Source: Actinomycetota bacterium
Lineage (GTDB): Bacteria; Actinomycetota; Acidimicrobiia; IMCC26256; PALSA-610
NCBI GenBank assembly: GCA_005773635.1
Contig: SXHN01000119.1
Location: forward strand, 1 to 39,467
Length of the DNA stretch: 39,467 nt
Reading direction: 5' to 3'
A program made the translations under genes and the position numbers. The notes below the pieces were generated by a model, which saw only the letters and a list, made by a program, of their open reading frames with translations, was not told the DNA's origin and did no database searches. This document shows, piece by piece, positions 13,587 through 23,340 of the stretch (position 1 is the first letter of the stretch; each line of letters opens with the position of its first letter).

Positions 13587-16544
13587 ATGAGCGATTCAAC
13601 ACACGACACCCCCAAGTTCCGCTACAACGCCGCGTTCGCGAACGAGATCGAACGCAAATGGCAGGACTATTGGGAGGCTGAACGCACCTTTTGGGCGCCG
13701 AACCCCACCGGGTTGTTGAGCGATGTGAATCGCGAGCGAGCGCACCTTCCCAAGAAATTCGTGCTCGATATGTTTCCGTACCCGAGCGGCGCAGGGTTGC
13801 ATGTCGGCCACCCCCTTGGATTTATCGGCACCGATGTGTATGCCCGTTTCATGCGTATGCAGGGTTTCAATGTGTTGCATGCAATGGGCTATGACGCGTT
13901 CGGCTTGCCTGCCGAACAGTATGCAGTGCAGACCGGGCAACACCCCGCGGTCACCACCGAACAAAACATCACCACCTACCGGGCTCAGCTCCGCATGCTC
14001 GGCCTCGGCCACGATCCTCGCCGTGGCGTCAGCACCACCGACGTCGGCTACTACAAGTGGACGCAATGGATCTTCTTGCAGGTGTTCAACAGTTGGTACG
14101 ACCATTCGAATGATTGTGCCCGCCATGTTGACGAACTTGTGAGGGAACTCGACGCGGGGCTGCGTTTGCCCGACGATGACGGCGTGCCGTGGGCCGAACG
14201 CGACGCACTCGAACAACGGCGCTACGTCGACGATCACCGCCTGGTGTACGTGGGTGAGGCGCCGGTGAACTGGTGCCCCGGTTTGGGAACCGTGTTAGCG
14301 AACGAAGAAGTGACTGCAGATGGTCGTAGCGAGCGCGGCAACTTCCCTGTGTACAAACGGCCACTGAAGCAATGGATGATGCGAATTACCGAGTACTCGG
14401 ATCGGCTGATTGCTGATCTCGACCAGCTTGATTGGCCCGATTCGATCAAACTGATGCAACGCAACTGGATCGGTAAATCCATCGGCGCCGAAGTCGACTT
14501 CCATGTTGTCGGCAAGAAGGGAGCGTCCCGCCAGGGCGCCGCAGCGGAGCAAGGCGAGCCGACCGACCAGGATGCAAGCGACGACACCCTCATTTCGGTA
14601 TTTACCACTCGTCCCGACACGTTGTTTGGCGCTACGTACATGGTGCTGGCGCCCGAACATGAGTTGGTCGATCACATCACTCCGAACGAATGGCCGGAAT
14701 GCCGGCCGGAGTGGCGCGGAATTTTTGGAGCGCACCGTTCGCCGTCTGAAGCTGTATCGGCCTACCGCGACTTCGCCAGCGCGAAGAGCGAACTGGAACG
14801 TACTTCTGAAGGTAAACAAAAGACCGGTGTATTCACGGGCGCCTTCGCCGTAAATCCCGTCAATGGTGCAGAAATACCTGTATTCATTGCCGATTATGTG
14901 CTCACCGGCTACGGAACTGGTGCGATCATGGCGGTTCCTGCGCACGACGCACGCGACTTTGAATTTGCACGCGAATTCGTGATCGACGTTGTGCCGGTGA
15001 TTACACCGTCGCCGGAGTGGTTGCTGAACCATGAAGGCGCGATCGCGGCCGATTGTGCCACCTGGAGTGAATCGTTCCACGGCGATGGTGTCGCAATGAA
15101 TAGCGCGAATGAAGGTGTGTCACTCAACGGGCTGAAGGTGCGCGAAGCCAAGGCCGCCATTATCGAGTGGCTTGTTGGTGAAAACCGGGGCGCGGCAACG
15201 ACGAACTACAAACTCCGCGACTGGTTGTTTTCTCGCCAGCGCTATTGGGGCGAACCGTTCCCGATTGTGTATGACGAGCACGGTCCGATCGCTGTGCCCG
15301 AATCAATGCTGCCCGTAACGCTCCCCGAAATTTCCAATTTCGAACCGGCAACGAGTGATGACCCGGATGCGTTGCCGTCGCCTCCGCTTGGCCGCGCTGA
15401 GGATTGGGTTGAAGTTGAATTCGATCTCGGCGATGGCCCTCGCGTGTATCGACGCGAGGTGAACACGATGCCGCAATGGGCGGGTTCGTGTTGGTATTAC
15501 TTGCGTTATCTCGACCCGACGAACGAAGACCGGTTTGTGGATCGCGAAACCGAACGCTATTGGGGCGAAAACAAACAAGAAGCCGTCGGTGCGGTCGACC
15601 TCTACGTCGGCGGGGTGGAACACGCGGTGCTGCACCTGTTGTACTCGCGGTTCTGGCACAAAGTGTTGTTCGACCTTGGTCATGTCAGTACGCCCGAACC
15701 GTTTCAACGCTTGTTCAATCAGGGCTATATCCAAGCGTATGCCTATACCGATGAACGGGGCATGTACGTAGAGGCGAGCGAGGTCGTTGAACGAGATGGT
15801 GCCTTCACGCACAACGGTAAAGTGGTGAATCGCGAATACGGCAAGATAGGCAAGAGCCTGAAGAACGTTGTCACACCGAACGACATGTGCGATGAATACG
15901 GCGCCGATACGTTCAGAATGTACGAAATGTTTATGGGGCCGCTCGACGCCAGCAGGCCGTGGAGCACGCGCGATGTGGTCGGCGTCAATCGGTATTTGCA
16001 ACGCCTTTGGCGAAGCTGCATCGACGAAACCTCCGGCGATTCGCGCGTCGTCGACGCAGACATTGACGACGACACGCGCCGCGTGCTGCACCGCACGATT
16101 GCTGCGATTACCAACGACATCTCTGTACTCGGCTTCAACACCGTGGTCGCGCGATTGTTCGAACTCAATAATCACCTCACGAAGTTGGTGGAAGCCTCCG
16201 GGAGCGCGCCGCGCGCCGTCGTCGAACCGCTCATCTTGATGACGTCACCAGTCGCGCCCCACATTGCTGAGGAACTCTGGCAACGGTTAGGCCATACCAC
16301 CACGTGTGCCTACGAACCATTTCCGGTGCACGATCCCAAGTGGCTCGTAGCCGACACCGTGGAGATTCCAGTGCAGATCAACGGCAAGGTGCGCGGCAAA
16401 GTGACGGTCGCCTCCGACGCCACCCAGGCCACCTGCGAAGCGGCGGCGCGAGCCGATGAGCGAGTCGCAGCACTCCTTGTGGGAGCAACCGTGCGCAAGA
16501 CCGTTGTGGTGCCAGGTCGGATGGTGAATTTCGTCGTCGGGTAG
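13587..16544 (+). CDS. leuS: Leucyl-tRNA synthetase
   Basis: A 985-aa class I aminoacyl-tRNA synthetase that charges tRNA-Leu in the cytoplasm. The HIGH box reads HVGH (about residues 72-75) in [17 protein letters not shown]. The large CP1 editing domain lies at about 245-440 (contains [16 protein letters not shown] and [19 protein letters not shown]). A zinc-domain-like region contains [16 protein letters not shown]. The KMSKS loop is KIGKS (about 753-757), with a C-terminal anticodon-binding and [10 protein letters not shown] tail domain. Length is close to other actinobacterial LeuS (about 960-970), with small insertions, for example around 308-330. ATG 13587 is followed directly by the typical N-terminus. 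Single-copy essential gene; the upstream region is the repeat array. Confidence 0.98.
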   Translation: MSDSTHDTPKFRYNAAFANEIERKWQDYWEAERTFWAPNPTGLLSDVNRERAHLPKKFVLDMFPYPSGAGLHVGHPLGFIGTDVYARFMRMQGFNVLHAMGYDAFGLPAEQYAVQTGQHPAVTTEQNITTYRAQLRMLGLGHDPRRGVSTTDVGYYKWTQWIFLQVFNSWYDHSNDCARHVDELVRELDAGLRLPDDDGVPWAERDALEQRRYVDDHRLVYVGEAPVNWCPGLGTVLANEEVTADGRSERGNFPVYKRPLKQWMMRITEYSDRLIADLDQLDWPDSIKLMQRNWIGKSIGAEVDFHVVGKKGASRQGAAAEQGEPTDQDASDDTLISVFTTRPDTLFGATYMVLAPEHELVDHITPNEWPECRPEWRGIFGAHRSPSEAVSAYRDFASAKSELERTSEGKQKTGVFTGAFAVNPVNGAEIPVFIADYVLTGYGTGAIMAVPAHDARDFEFAREFVIDVVPVITPSPEWLLNHEGAIAADCATWSESFHGDGVAMNSANEGVSLNGLKVREAKAAIIEWLVGENRGAATTNYKLRDWLFSRQRYWGEPFPIVYDEHGPIAVPESMLPVTLPEISNFEPATSDDPDALPSPPLGRAEDWVEVEFDLGDGPRVYRREVNTMPQWAGSCWYYLRYLDPTNEDRFVDRETERYWGENKQEAVGAVDLYVGGVEHAVLHLLYSRFWHKVLFDLGHVSTPEPFQRLFNQGYIQAYAYTDERGMYVEASEVVERDGAFTHNGKVVNREYGKIGKSLKNVVTPNDMCDEYGADTFRMYEMFMGPLDASRPWSTRDVVGVNRYLQRLWRSCIDETSGDSRVVDADIDDDTRRVLHRTIAAITNDISVLGFNTVVARLFELNNHLTKLVEASGSAPRAVVEPLILMTSPVAPHIAEELWQRLGHTTTCAYEPFPVHDPKWLVADTVEIPVQINGKVRGKVTVASDATQATCEAAARADERVAALLVGATVRKTVVVPGRMVNFVVG

Positions 16545-16673
16545 AGTCCAGCCCGATCGAGTTTGCTCCGAGCCAGGGCAAGTCGGGATTTCCCCCAAAG
16601 TCTATGAAATCGGTTGCGTTTGGCGCGCCGGTGTCGTCTGCGAGATTCGTCTTGCTAGATCTCGGGGAATCCC

Positions 16674-17324
16674 ATGCACGACTCAATGCCACCGGCGCGG
16701 CCCCAAGTTGGTTTCAATTTGATGTTGCGCGATCCGCGCCGCATCGTGACAGCGTTGGTCCTTATGGTTGCACTTGTCGTGGTGGCAGTTTCGGCGTTGC
16801 GCACCTCGCCAGCATCCTCACCGCCGGGGGCCAGCATCGCGGACGCGAGCCCCTCACTTGACGACTCCACGACCTCAACGTCGGTACAACTCATACTGCA
16901 CGTCGCGGGCGCCGTCGTGCGCCCGGGGGTCGTTGAGATCCCGCCCGGGTCGCGAGTGGTTGATGCCATCGATGCTGCCGGTGGTGCCACCGCAGAAGCC
17001 GATGTTGACCAGCTGAGTCTTGCGGGCAAGGCCGTCGATGGGGCTCGCATCTATGTGCCGCAACGTGGCGAAATTGTGGTGGCGCCGATCGACGCCGGTT
17101 CGGGAGGCCAAGGAATGGGAACCGAAACAGTTGGCCCGATCAATCTCAACTCTGCGAGCCAAGCGCAACTGGAGTCGCTGCCTGGCATCGGTCCGTCACT
17201 CGCAAAGGAGATCATCACGACCCGCGAGCGGCTCGGTGGTTTTGGTTCTGTCGATGATCTCAGACGCGTGCACGGCATTGGTGACCGTCGCTTCGAACAA
17301 CTGCAACCATTGGTAACGGTGTGA
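16674..17324 (+). CDS. comEA: ComEA-like DNA-binding competence protein
   Basis: A 216-aa membrane-anchored DNA-binding protein. It has one TM helix (about residues 24-43), a Ser/Thr/Pro linker, an SLBB domain (ILHVAGAVVRPGVVEIPPGS to GARIYVPQRGE, about 72-130) and a C-terminal double helix-hairpin-helix (INLNSASQAQLESLPGIGPS then FGSVDDLRRVHGIGDRRFEQ, about 150-214) that binds DNA without sequence specificity. In Gram-positive competence it hands double-stranded DNA to ComEC, encoded next with an overlapping start (GTGA). ATG 16674 is used; ATG 16722, just before the TM helix, is an alternative. The 129-nt gap after leuS shows no other feature. Confidence 0.93.
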   Translation: MHDSMPPARPQVGFNLMLRDPRRIVTALVLMVALVVVAVSALRTSPASSPPGASIADASPSLDDSTTSTSVQLILHVAGAVVRPGVVEIPPGSRVVDAIDAAGGATAEADVDQLSLAGKAVDGARIYVPQRGEIVVAPIDAGSGGQGMGTETVGPINLNSASQAQLESLPGIGPSLAKEIITTRERLGGFGSVDDLRRVHGIGDRRFEQLQPLVTV

Positions 17325-18769
17325 GCAGCCACGATGTCGCTCCGGTCGCGGCCACGCTCGCCGTCGTTGCTGGCACCCTGATCGGCCAGCGATTGGGCGC
17401 AGGGCCAGGGCATCTGATGGCACTCGCGAGCCTTATCGCACTCGTGGTGGCGCTCGCGAGCCCGACTCGCTGGTTGCGCCGCGTCGGAATTGCCATTTGT
17501 CTCTGTGCGTGTGGCGCCGCGGTGATGCAACGTGCCCTCAACGGTTCCGCGCGGCACTCGTTGACCGCTGCCGTCGCTCGCGGTGCCGCCGTGGAATTGC
17601 GTGGAGAACTCGTTGGCGACCCGTCTCCTTCGAAATTTGAAACCACTGCCTTGCTTCGTGTGTCGGTCGCCAGCGTTTCGGGCGGCGAGTGGCAACGAGT
17701 CGACCGCGTGCTGGTCGTGCATGCTCGCGCACGGTCGCGGGGCCCCTTGAGCGTCCTTGATGCTGCCGATCACCTGTACTTGCGGGGCGATCTCTTGCCG
17801 CTGCGAGGCTTCGATGAGCGAATGCGCTGGAAGCACGCAGTTGCTGCGGTCGATCTGTACGAGGTCGTTGCGATAGGTGAACCGAGCGCGCCCTGGAAGT
17901 TCGCGAATCGGTTGCGCTCGATTGTGCAGCGCGGGATCGATCGCATGCCGATAGACGATCGCGGGTTACTGAATGGTTTTCTCCTTGGAGACACGCGCGG
18001 TATCGACGATGCCTTGAAATCCGAGTTTCGTGCCGCAGGCTTGTCGCATCTTTTGGCCGTCTCGGGCGCGAACGTTGCGTTTGTGTTGAGCTTGGCGGCG
18101 CCACTGCTCATGCGTTCCAGAATCGGAGTGCGCGTGGGCCTTGGCTGCTGCATTGTTGTGTTGTTCGGCGCGATGACGCGGTTCGAACCTTCGGTGTTGC
18201 GCGCGTCGTGTATGGCGCTCGTCACGCTCGGGGCGCAGCTCGCGGGGCGATCAGTTTCGGCATTGCGGGCATTGTCGTACGCAGTAGGCACGCTGCTTGT
18301 GATCGATCCATTTCTCGTGCGATCGGTGGCGTTCCAACTCTCCGCGAGCGCGTGTCTGGGCATCGCCCTGTGTTCGAAGTCGCTCGCGGCTCGCGTGCCC
18401 GGCCCGGCAATGGTGCAACAAGCAGTGGGAGTGAGCATCGCTGCGCAGATCGGCGTGACGCCGGTGCTGATGGCGACGTTCGGGGGAGTGGGATGGGTCT
18501 CGCCCGCGGCGAATCTGTTTGCAGTTCCGTTAGCCGAACCGATCACCGTCGTGGGGTTGCCGCTCGCAGTCATTGCCTCCATGTGGCGCCCCGCCGCGGT
18601 GCTGCTGCTTCCGGTCGGGTGGGCGCTGCAGTCGATCTCGGCCGTCGCCCGCGTCGCGACGGCCGCGCCGGTTTTGCTGATAGTCGCGGCCGCGTTGACT
18701 ATTGCGTTGGGAGCGACCGTGAGCCGCACCCGCGCTGCGATTGATCAACCGGTAGATTCCTCACCGTGA
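17321..18769 (+). CDS. comEC: ComEC/Rec2-type DNA uptake channel, short form
   Basis: A 482-aa polytopic membrane protein. The N-terminal DUF4131-like part (about residues 1-190) has two TM helices and a soluble beta region. The Competence domain (about 200-450) carries LLNGFLLGDTRGIDDALKSE, then GLSHLLAVSGANVAFVLSL and FEPSVLRASCMALVTL, and a series of TM helices. It ends at residue 482, without the C-terminal metallo-beta-lactamase-like nuclease domain of full-length ComEC (usually about 750 aa). It would conduct single-stranded DNA through the membrane. GTG 17321 overlaps the comEA stop, and the comEC stop overlaps holA. The missing nuclease may be elsewhere or absent. Confidence 0.92.
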   Translation: MSSHDVAPVAATLAVVAGTLIGQRLGAGPGHLMALASLIALVVALASPTRWLRRVGIAICLCACGAAVMQRALNGSARHSLTAAVARGAAVELRGELVGDPSPSKFETTALLRVSVASVSGGEWQRVDRVLVVHARARSRGPLSVLDAADHLYLRGDLLPLRGFDERMRWKHAVAAVDLYEVVAIGEPSAPWKFANRLRSIVQRGIDRMPIDDRGLLNGFLLGDTRGIDDALKSEFRAAGLSHLLAVSGANVAFVLSLAAPLLMRSRIGVRVGLGCCIVVLFGAMTRFEPSVLRASCMALVTLGAQLAGRSVSALRALSYAVGTLLVIDPFLVRSVAFQLSASACLGIALCSKSLAARVPGPAMVQQAVGVSIAAQIGVTPVLMATFGGVGWVSPAANLFAVPLAEPITVVGLPLAVIASMWRPAAVLLLPVGWALQSISAVARVATAAPVLLIVAAALTIALGATVSRTRAAIDQPVDSSP

Positions 18770-19857
18770 ACGCTCCGATTTCGTACGTCAAGGGTGAAGA
18801 CCCGGTCTTACGCGATACCGAGGTCACCAAACTGGTCGAGAAGCTGCTGGGAGACACCGACAAGCTGTACGCGTTTGAAGACTTTACGATCGACACTCGG
18901 CGTCGGATAGCGGGTGACGACGACGACGGCGTTGACAGCGAATCAGACAGTGTCGACCTCCCGCTATTTCGGTCGATCATGAACGCGCTCTCGAGCCCGC
19001 CGTTCATGACACCAATTCGCGTTGTAGCGATACGCAACATCGGAGGGCTCAACACCGACCAAGCCGGTTTGCTCGCGCAATACATCGCGGATCCGCTTGA
19101 TGGGATTTATCTCGTGATGGTTGCCGGGGGAGGGCGCGTGAATACCGCGCTCGACAAAGCCATTAAGGCCGCCAAGGTGCCGACGACCGCGCCGAAGTCG
19201 GAGAAGACCGAAGATGTCCTCGAACAAGCGTTGGCGAACGCCAAGCTTGTATTGCCGAACAACGCGAAGAAATCCATCGTTGACCGCCTCGGCAATGACG
19301 CTGGTCGCGTACCCGAACTCGTGGCGCTGCTTGAGTCGACCTTTGGCGGCGGCTCGCAACTGCGAATCGAGGATATTGAGCCGTATCTCGGCGAGGGTGG
19401 TGCGGTCGCGCCCTACATGCTGACGAACGCAATCGACTCTGGTGATACCGCCACCGCGCTCGATGTGCTGCACCGGTTGTTGACTGCCACCAGTTCCCGA
19501 GAACCGAAACCGATGCATCCGCTGCAGATCATGGGGATGCTGACGCGTCATTACGAAACCCTGGTTCGAATCGATTCACCCGATGTGAAGTCGAAGCAGC
19601 AAGCGGCCGCGGTACTTGGCATGAAGGACTATCCGGCCGGTTTGCGGCTAACGACTGCGCAGCGCATGGGGTCGCGGGGAATCGCCCACGCGTTTCAACT
19701 TCTGGCCCAAGCCGACCTCGATTTCCGAGGAGGAGTCGGCGGCAGACGAGCGATACCGAGCGAGACAGTTATCGAGTTGCTAGTGGTGCGGCTCTGCGGA
19801 GTCGCGAAACGAAGTGCGAACCGCGCACCCGCGCGTAGTGGGGGCTGGCGGCATTAA
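18766..19857 (+). CDS. holA: DNA polymerase III delta subunit
   Basis: A 363-aa clamp-loader subunit that opens the beta sliding clamp. Family landmarks are the N-terminal ISYVKGEDPVLRDTEVTKLV, the AAA-like region with RVVAIRNIGGLNTDQAGLLA and GIYLVMVAGGG, KKSIVDRLGNDAGRVPELVA, and the C-terminal helical collar with LQIMGMLTRHYETLVRI. An acidic insertion at about 46-60 (GDDDDGVDSESDS) is lineage-specific. The GTG at 18766 overlaps the comEC stop (GTGA). The comEC-holA order and convergent rpsT are standard in actinobacteria. The stop is 6 nt from the rpsT stop on the other strand. Confidence 0.95.
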   Translation: MNAPISYVKGEDPVLRDTEVTKLVEKLLGDTDKLYAFEDFTIDTRRRIAGDDDDGVDSESDSVDLPLFRSIMNALSSPPFMTPIRVVAIRNIGGLNTDQAGLLAQYIADPLDGIYLVMVAGGGRVNTALDKAIKAAKVPTTAPKSEKTEDVLEQALANAKLVLPNNAKKSIVDRLGNDAGRVPELVALLESTFGGGSQLRIEDIEPYLGEGGAVAPYMLTNAIDSGDTATALDVLHRLLTATSSREPKPMHPLQIMGMLTRHYETLVRIDSPDVKSKQQAAAVLGMKDYPAGLRLTTAQRMGSRGIAHAFQLLAQADLDFRGGVGGRRAIPSETVIELLVVRLCGVAKRSANRAPARSGGWRH

Positions 19858-19863
19858 CGCTCG

Positions 19864-20133
19864 TTAGCCTTCGGCGTTGGCCTTGTTGGCGGCCTTCATA
19901 AGGCGCGATACGCGCCGGGCCGCTTGGTTCTTGTGAACGACACCCTTACGGCCAGCTTTGGCGAGACGCTTCTGAGCAACGACGATGAGCTCAGGCGCGT
20001 TCTCGTCGCCAGTGGTAATCGCCGCGCGAGCGGCCTTGGTGCGGGTTTTTAACTCCGAGCGCACGCCCTTGTTGCGAAGGCGGCGCTTCTCATTTGTGAT
20101 GTTGCGCTTTTTTTGTGACTTGATATTCGCCAT
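19864..20133 (-). CDS. rpsT: 30S ribosomal protein S20
   Basis: An 89-aa basic, all-helical protein that binds 16S rRNA early in 30S assembly. The sequence begins [20 protein letters not shown] and continues through [11 protein letters not shown] to [20 protein letters not shown], a full-length S20. ATG 20133 is unambiguous. It is leftward and convergent with holA. About 72 nt separate it from the upstream leftward ribokinase gene; that spacer contains GAGG but no strong promoter I can assign. Confidence 0.97.
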   Translation of the reverse strand: MANIKSQKKRNITNEKRRLRNKGVRSELKTRTKAARAAITTGDENAPELIVVAQKRLAKAGRKGVVHKNQAARRVSRLMKAANKANAEG

Positions 20134-20205
20134 GGGCGCGATCGACCTCGTTACTCGTTCTCGGAACCGGGGGAGCGTACCAGCCAGCGTCCAGATGGCG
20201 CCGAT

Positions 20206-21102
20206 TCAGCAGTTGAAGCCGACTCTCGGCCCAGCCTCAGCCACAAAACGGTGAATTTCATCCAACGTCGGCTGCCAACCGCGGGCCCCAAAAGCGGTGC
20301 ACGCTAAGGCGCCAGCGGCGGTCGCCAAACGCAAGTTCGTGGTGACCGCCAGTGCCGCGCAGAACGCGTCGCCGGCCCCAGTGGTGTCAACGGCCGCAAC
20401 CCTGAACGCCGGTTCGCGGCTTACAGCATCTCCGATGTGGCTCTGCGCCCCCTGTGCCCCAAGTGTGACGACCACGTTCGAGCACCCGGCGTTGGAGATC
20501 GTTGCGACTCCGTTGTAGTTGTCGCACTCCAGTTGGTTGACCACGACGGTGTCGCACCATGGAAAGACTGAATCAACTGCCCGCGCATCGACGGGTGAGG
20601 GGTTGCAATGCGTACGCAATCCCACATCACGAGCAGTGCGTACCGCAATGCGTGCTGCCTCGATGCCGATCTCGAAACCCACCAGGATTGCTTCGTAGCC
20701 TTCACGCGCGAGCTCGCGGATTGCGGTGGTGATGTGTGCGGCGTTGAGAGTGCGATTCGCTCCGGGCGCAACCGCGATGGAATTCTCGCCTGAAGTATCG
20801 ACCGTAATGAGCGCGATTCCCGTTGCGATCGGGTCCGGTGCATCGACGATGTAGCGGCAATCGATACCGGTCGCCTGAAGGTCGCGTCGGATCTCTTGGC
20901 CGTAATTGTCCTTGCCTACAGTTGCGACGAGCGCCACTGCGGCACCGAGTTTGGCTGCTGCACATGCCTGATTCGCGCCTTTGCCTCCGAAGTGCTGCGC
21001 GAAGGTGCCATCGCTCACGGTTTCGCCGGGTGACGGCAATCGCGGGCCATTCCAAACGAGATCCACATTGGCTGAGCCGACGACGATGAGACGCACGGTC
21101 AC
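20206..21102 (-). CDS. PfkB-family sugar kinase, ribokinase-like
   Basis: A 298-aa PfkB carbohydrate kinase, closest by eye to ribokinase. The N-terminal substrate region is [20 protein letters not shown] with [20 protein letters not shown] (PfkB motif 1, about residues 35-52). Motif 2 near the C-terminus is [14 protein letters not shown], with catalytic Asp about 245 and the GAG anion hole. [10 protein letters not shown] and the ATP-loop features fit. It would phosphorylate ribose or a related sugar with ATP in the cytoplasm. It starts with GTG 21102 and is divergent from lepA (53-nt gap). No transporter or isomerase is adjacent, so the true sugar is uncertain. Confidence 0.9.
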   Translation of the reverse strand: MTVRLIVVGSANVDLVWNGPRLPSPGETVSDGTFAQHFGGKGANQACAAAKLGAAVALVATVGKDNYGQEIRRDLQATGIDCRYIVDAPDPIATGIALITVDTSGENSIAVAPGANRTLNAAHITTAIRELAREGYEAILVGFEIGIEAARIAVRTARDVGLRTHCNPSPVDARAVDSVFPWCDTVVVNQLECDNYNGVATISNAGCSNVVVTLGAQGAQSHIGDAVSREPAFRVAAVDTTGAGDAFCAALAVTTNLRLATAAGALACTAFGARGWQPTLDEIHRFVAEAGPRVGFNC

Positions 21103-21155
21103 AGCATCGCACGAACTGGCGCCTAATCTGGCCGTTTCCCAGCCAGGCAGGCTCT

Positions 21156-22940
21156 GTGACCGCGCTCGATCGAATTCGTAACCTCTCCATCATCGCTCAC
21201 GTCGACCACGGCAAGTCGACACTGGCCGACCGCTTGCTGGAGATCACCGGCGCGGTTGAAAAGCGCGATATGCGGGCCCAGTATCTCGACTCGATGGACC
21301 TTGAGCGTGAGCGGGGCATCACGATCAAGGCGCAAAACGTGCGCGTCGAGTGGGACAACCACGTGATTCATCTCATCGACACGCCCGGCCACGTTGATTT
21401 TGGCTACGAGGTCAGCCGATCGCTGGCCGCCTGCGAAGGGGTCGTGCTGCTTGTCGATGCCAGCCAAGGCATCGAGGCCCAAACGCTCGCCAACTGCTAC
21501 CTCGCGTTGGAAAATGATCTCACCATTGTGCCGGTGCTGAACAAGATCGATCTTCCCGCAGCCGAACCTGAGAAGCGGGCCGCCGAAATCGAAAAGGTCT
21601 TGGGGCTTCCCGCGGAAGATACCTTGCACATTTCCGCGAAAACCGGGATGGGAGTTGAGGCGTTGCTCGACGCCATCGTGGCGCGTATCCCGGCCCCGGT
21701 TGGCAACATCGATGATCCGCTGCAGGCATTAATTTTCGACTCGTACTACGACGCGTACCGGGGCGTGATTAGCGCCGTGCGGGTGTTCAACGGCTCACTC
21801 AAGACCGGCGCCAAGCTGCGTTACGTGCAGCTCAAGATGAACCACGACGCGGAAGAGGTGGGTGTCCGACTTCCGGTCCCGACGCCGGTCGCGATGCTCG
21901 GGCCTGGTGAGGTGGGCTACCTCATTTCGGGTATCAAAGACGTGGGCGAAGCCAAAGTGGGCGAAACCGTGACCGACGCCGCGAAGCCTGGCGAAGCATT
22001 GGGCGGCTATGTCGACCCGAAGCCGATGGTCTTTTGCGGGCTGTACCCGGTGCACGGCGAAGAGTTCGCGGATTTACGCGAATCGCTGGAGAAACTGCGA
22101 TTGAACGACAGCAGCTTCACCTACGACCCGGAAACGTCGGGCGCACTCGGGTTTGGGTTCCGCTGCGGTTTTTTGGGTTTGCTGCATATGGAAATCACGC
22201 GTGAGCGACTCGAACGTGAATACAATCTTTCGCTCGTCGCTACTGCTCCGAATGTCGAGTATGTGTGCAACCTCACGGCGGGCGGCAGTGAAGTCATCGA
22301 CAACCCGTCGTCTATGCCATTGCCGCAACAGATCGACAGCATCGAAGAACCGTATGTACGTATCAACATTTTGACGCCCACTGAGTACATCGGCACGCTC
22401 ATGGAGCTATCGCAGAATCGGCGCGGCGAGCTGCAACGAATGGACTATCTCAGTGAGGATCGAGTCGAGATCGTCTACGACATACCTCTCGGCGAGATCG
22501 TGATGGACTTTTTCGATCAAATGAAGTCTCGGAGTCGTGGCTATGGGTCGCTCGACTACGAACCGATTGGTTATCGAAAAAGTTCATTGGTGAAGGTAGA
22601 TATCTTGTTGAATGCGGTGCCGGTGGATGCCTTTTCGAGCATCGTGCACAAGGACCGTTCGTATGAGTACGGTTCCAAGATGGTGTCGAAGCTCCGAGAG
22701 CTGATTCCCCGGCAGTTGTTCGATGTGCCGATCCAGGCTGCGGTTGGTGGTCGCATCATTGCCCGTGAAACGGTGAAGGCAAAGCGCAAAGATGTGTTGG
22801 CGAAGTGTTATGGCGGTGACATCAGCCGGAAACGCAAGTTGCTCGAGAAACAAAAAGATGGAAAGAAAAAGATGAAGCAAATCGGCAGTGTCGAAGTGCC
22901 GCAAGAAGCTTTTGTGGCGGCGCTCAAGCTCGACGAGTAG
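21156..22940 (+). CDS. lepA: Elongation factor 4 (LepA)
   Basis: A 594-aa translational GTPase that acts on stalled or paused ribosomes. The G domain has G1 AHVDHGKST (about residues 14-22), switch [10 protein letters not shown]3 DTPGHVDF and G4 NKIDLP. It is followed by domain II, the EF-G-like domains III and V ([20 protein letters not shown]) and the LepA-specific C-terminal domain ([20 protein letters not shown], then [20 protein letters not shown] and KKMKQIG). Length is normal. The start is GTG 21156, with an AGGCAGG upstream. Its 3' end overlaps the convergent orphan gene by 17 nt. Confidence 0.98.
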   Translation: MTALDRIRNLSIIAHVDHGKSTLADRLLEITGAVEKRDMRAQYLDSMDLERERGITIKAQNVRVEWDNHVIHLIDTPGHVDFGYEVSRSLAACEGVVLLVDASQGIEAQTLANCYLALENDLTIVPVLNKIDLPAAEPEKRAAEIEKVLGLPAEDTLHISAKTGMGVEALLDAIVARIPAPVGNIDDPLQALIFDSYYDAYRGVISAVRVFNGSLKTGAKLRYVQLKMNHDAEEVGVRLPVPTPVAMLGPGEVGYLISGIKDVGEAKVGETVTDAAKPGEALGGYVDPKPMVFCGLYPVHGEEFADLRESLEKLRLNDSSFTYDPETSGALGFGFRCGFLGLLHMEITRERLEREYNLSLVATAPNVEYVCNLTAGGSEVIDNPSSMPLPQQIDSIEEPYVRINILTPTEYIGTLMELSQNRRGELQRMDYLSEDRVEIVYDIPLGEIVMDFFDQMKSRSRGYGSLDYEPIGYRKSSLVKVDILLNAVPVDAFSSIVHKDRSYEYGSKMVSKLRELIPRQLFDVPIQAAVGGRIIARETVKAKRKDVLAKCYGGDISRKRKLLEKQKDGKKKMKQIGSVEVPQEAFVAALKLDE

Positions 22941-23340
22941 CAGCGGCGGCTGCCACTGCGTTGCGCAGCAAATCTTTGCCGCGTTGGAACGTGAAATCCT
23001 GGGGCCAAGGATCGATCGCCCACCAATGTTCGTCCAGTCCCGTCACTTTCGGACCCTCACGCGCCAAAACGCCAGGGTGTCGCAGCCCAAGACGCAGCAC
23101 AAGCACGCCGCTTCCCCAAGCGGCGGCAAATGGCAAACCGGTGCCGCGATCAATGAGCACTGGACAACCGGCCACGTATACGAGCGAACTCCGACACGCA
23201 CGCGCGAACTCTTCGAGATGCGCGATGAGGTCTGGATGACATCGCAGCGTTTCCGGCGCGGGCTTTACATCATCGTAAACATCTACCAGCGAAGCTTCGC
23301 TTGCTAACACGGCGACAACGTCGCTTGGATTCGCGCTCAC
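22924..23340 (-). CDS. Hypothetical protein coupled to acyl-CoA dehydrogenase
   Basis: A 138-aa protein I do not recognise. The GTG at 23340 overlaps the acyl-CoA dehydrogenase stop (GTGA); this coupling is the main reason to call it and fixes the start over a longer frame reaching 23487. It looks globular and soluble, with an N-terminal [20 protein letters not shown], a helix around [38 protein letters not shown] and a Trp-rich [12 protein letters not shown] near the end. No signal peptide or membrane segment. Its last 17 nt overlap the 3' end of lepA on the opposite strand. Co-expression with the dehydrogenase suggests a lipid or acyl-CoA role, but nothing in the sequence shows a function. 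Confidence 0.7.
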   Translation of the reverse strand: MSANPSDVVAVLASEASLVDVYDDVKPAPETLRCHPDLIAHLEEFARACRSSLVYVAGCPVLIDRGTGLPFAAAWGSGVLVLRLGLRHPGVLAREGPKVTGLDEHWWAIDPWPQDFTFQRGKDLLRNAVAAAAATRRA

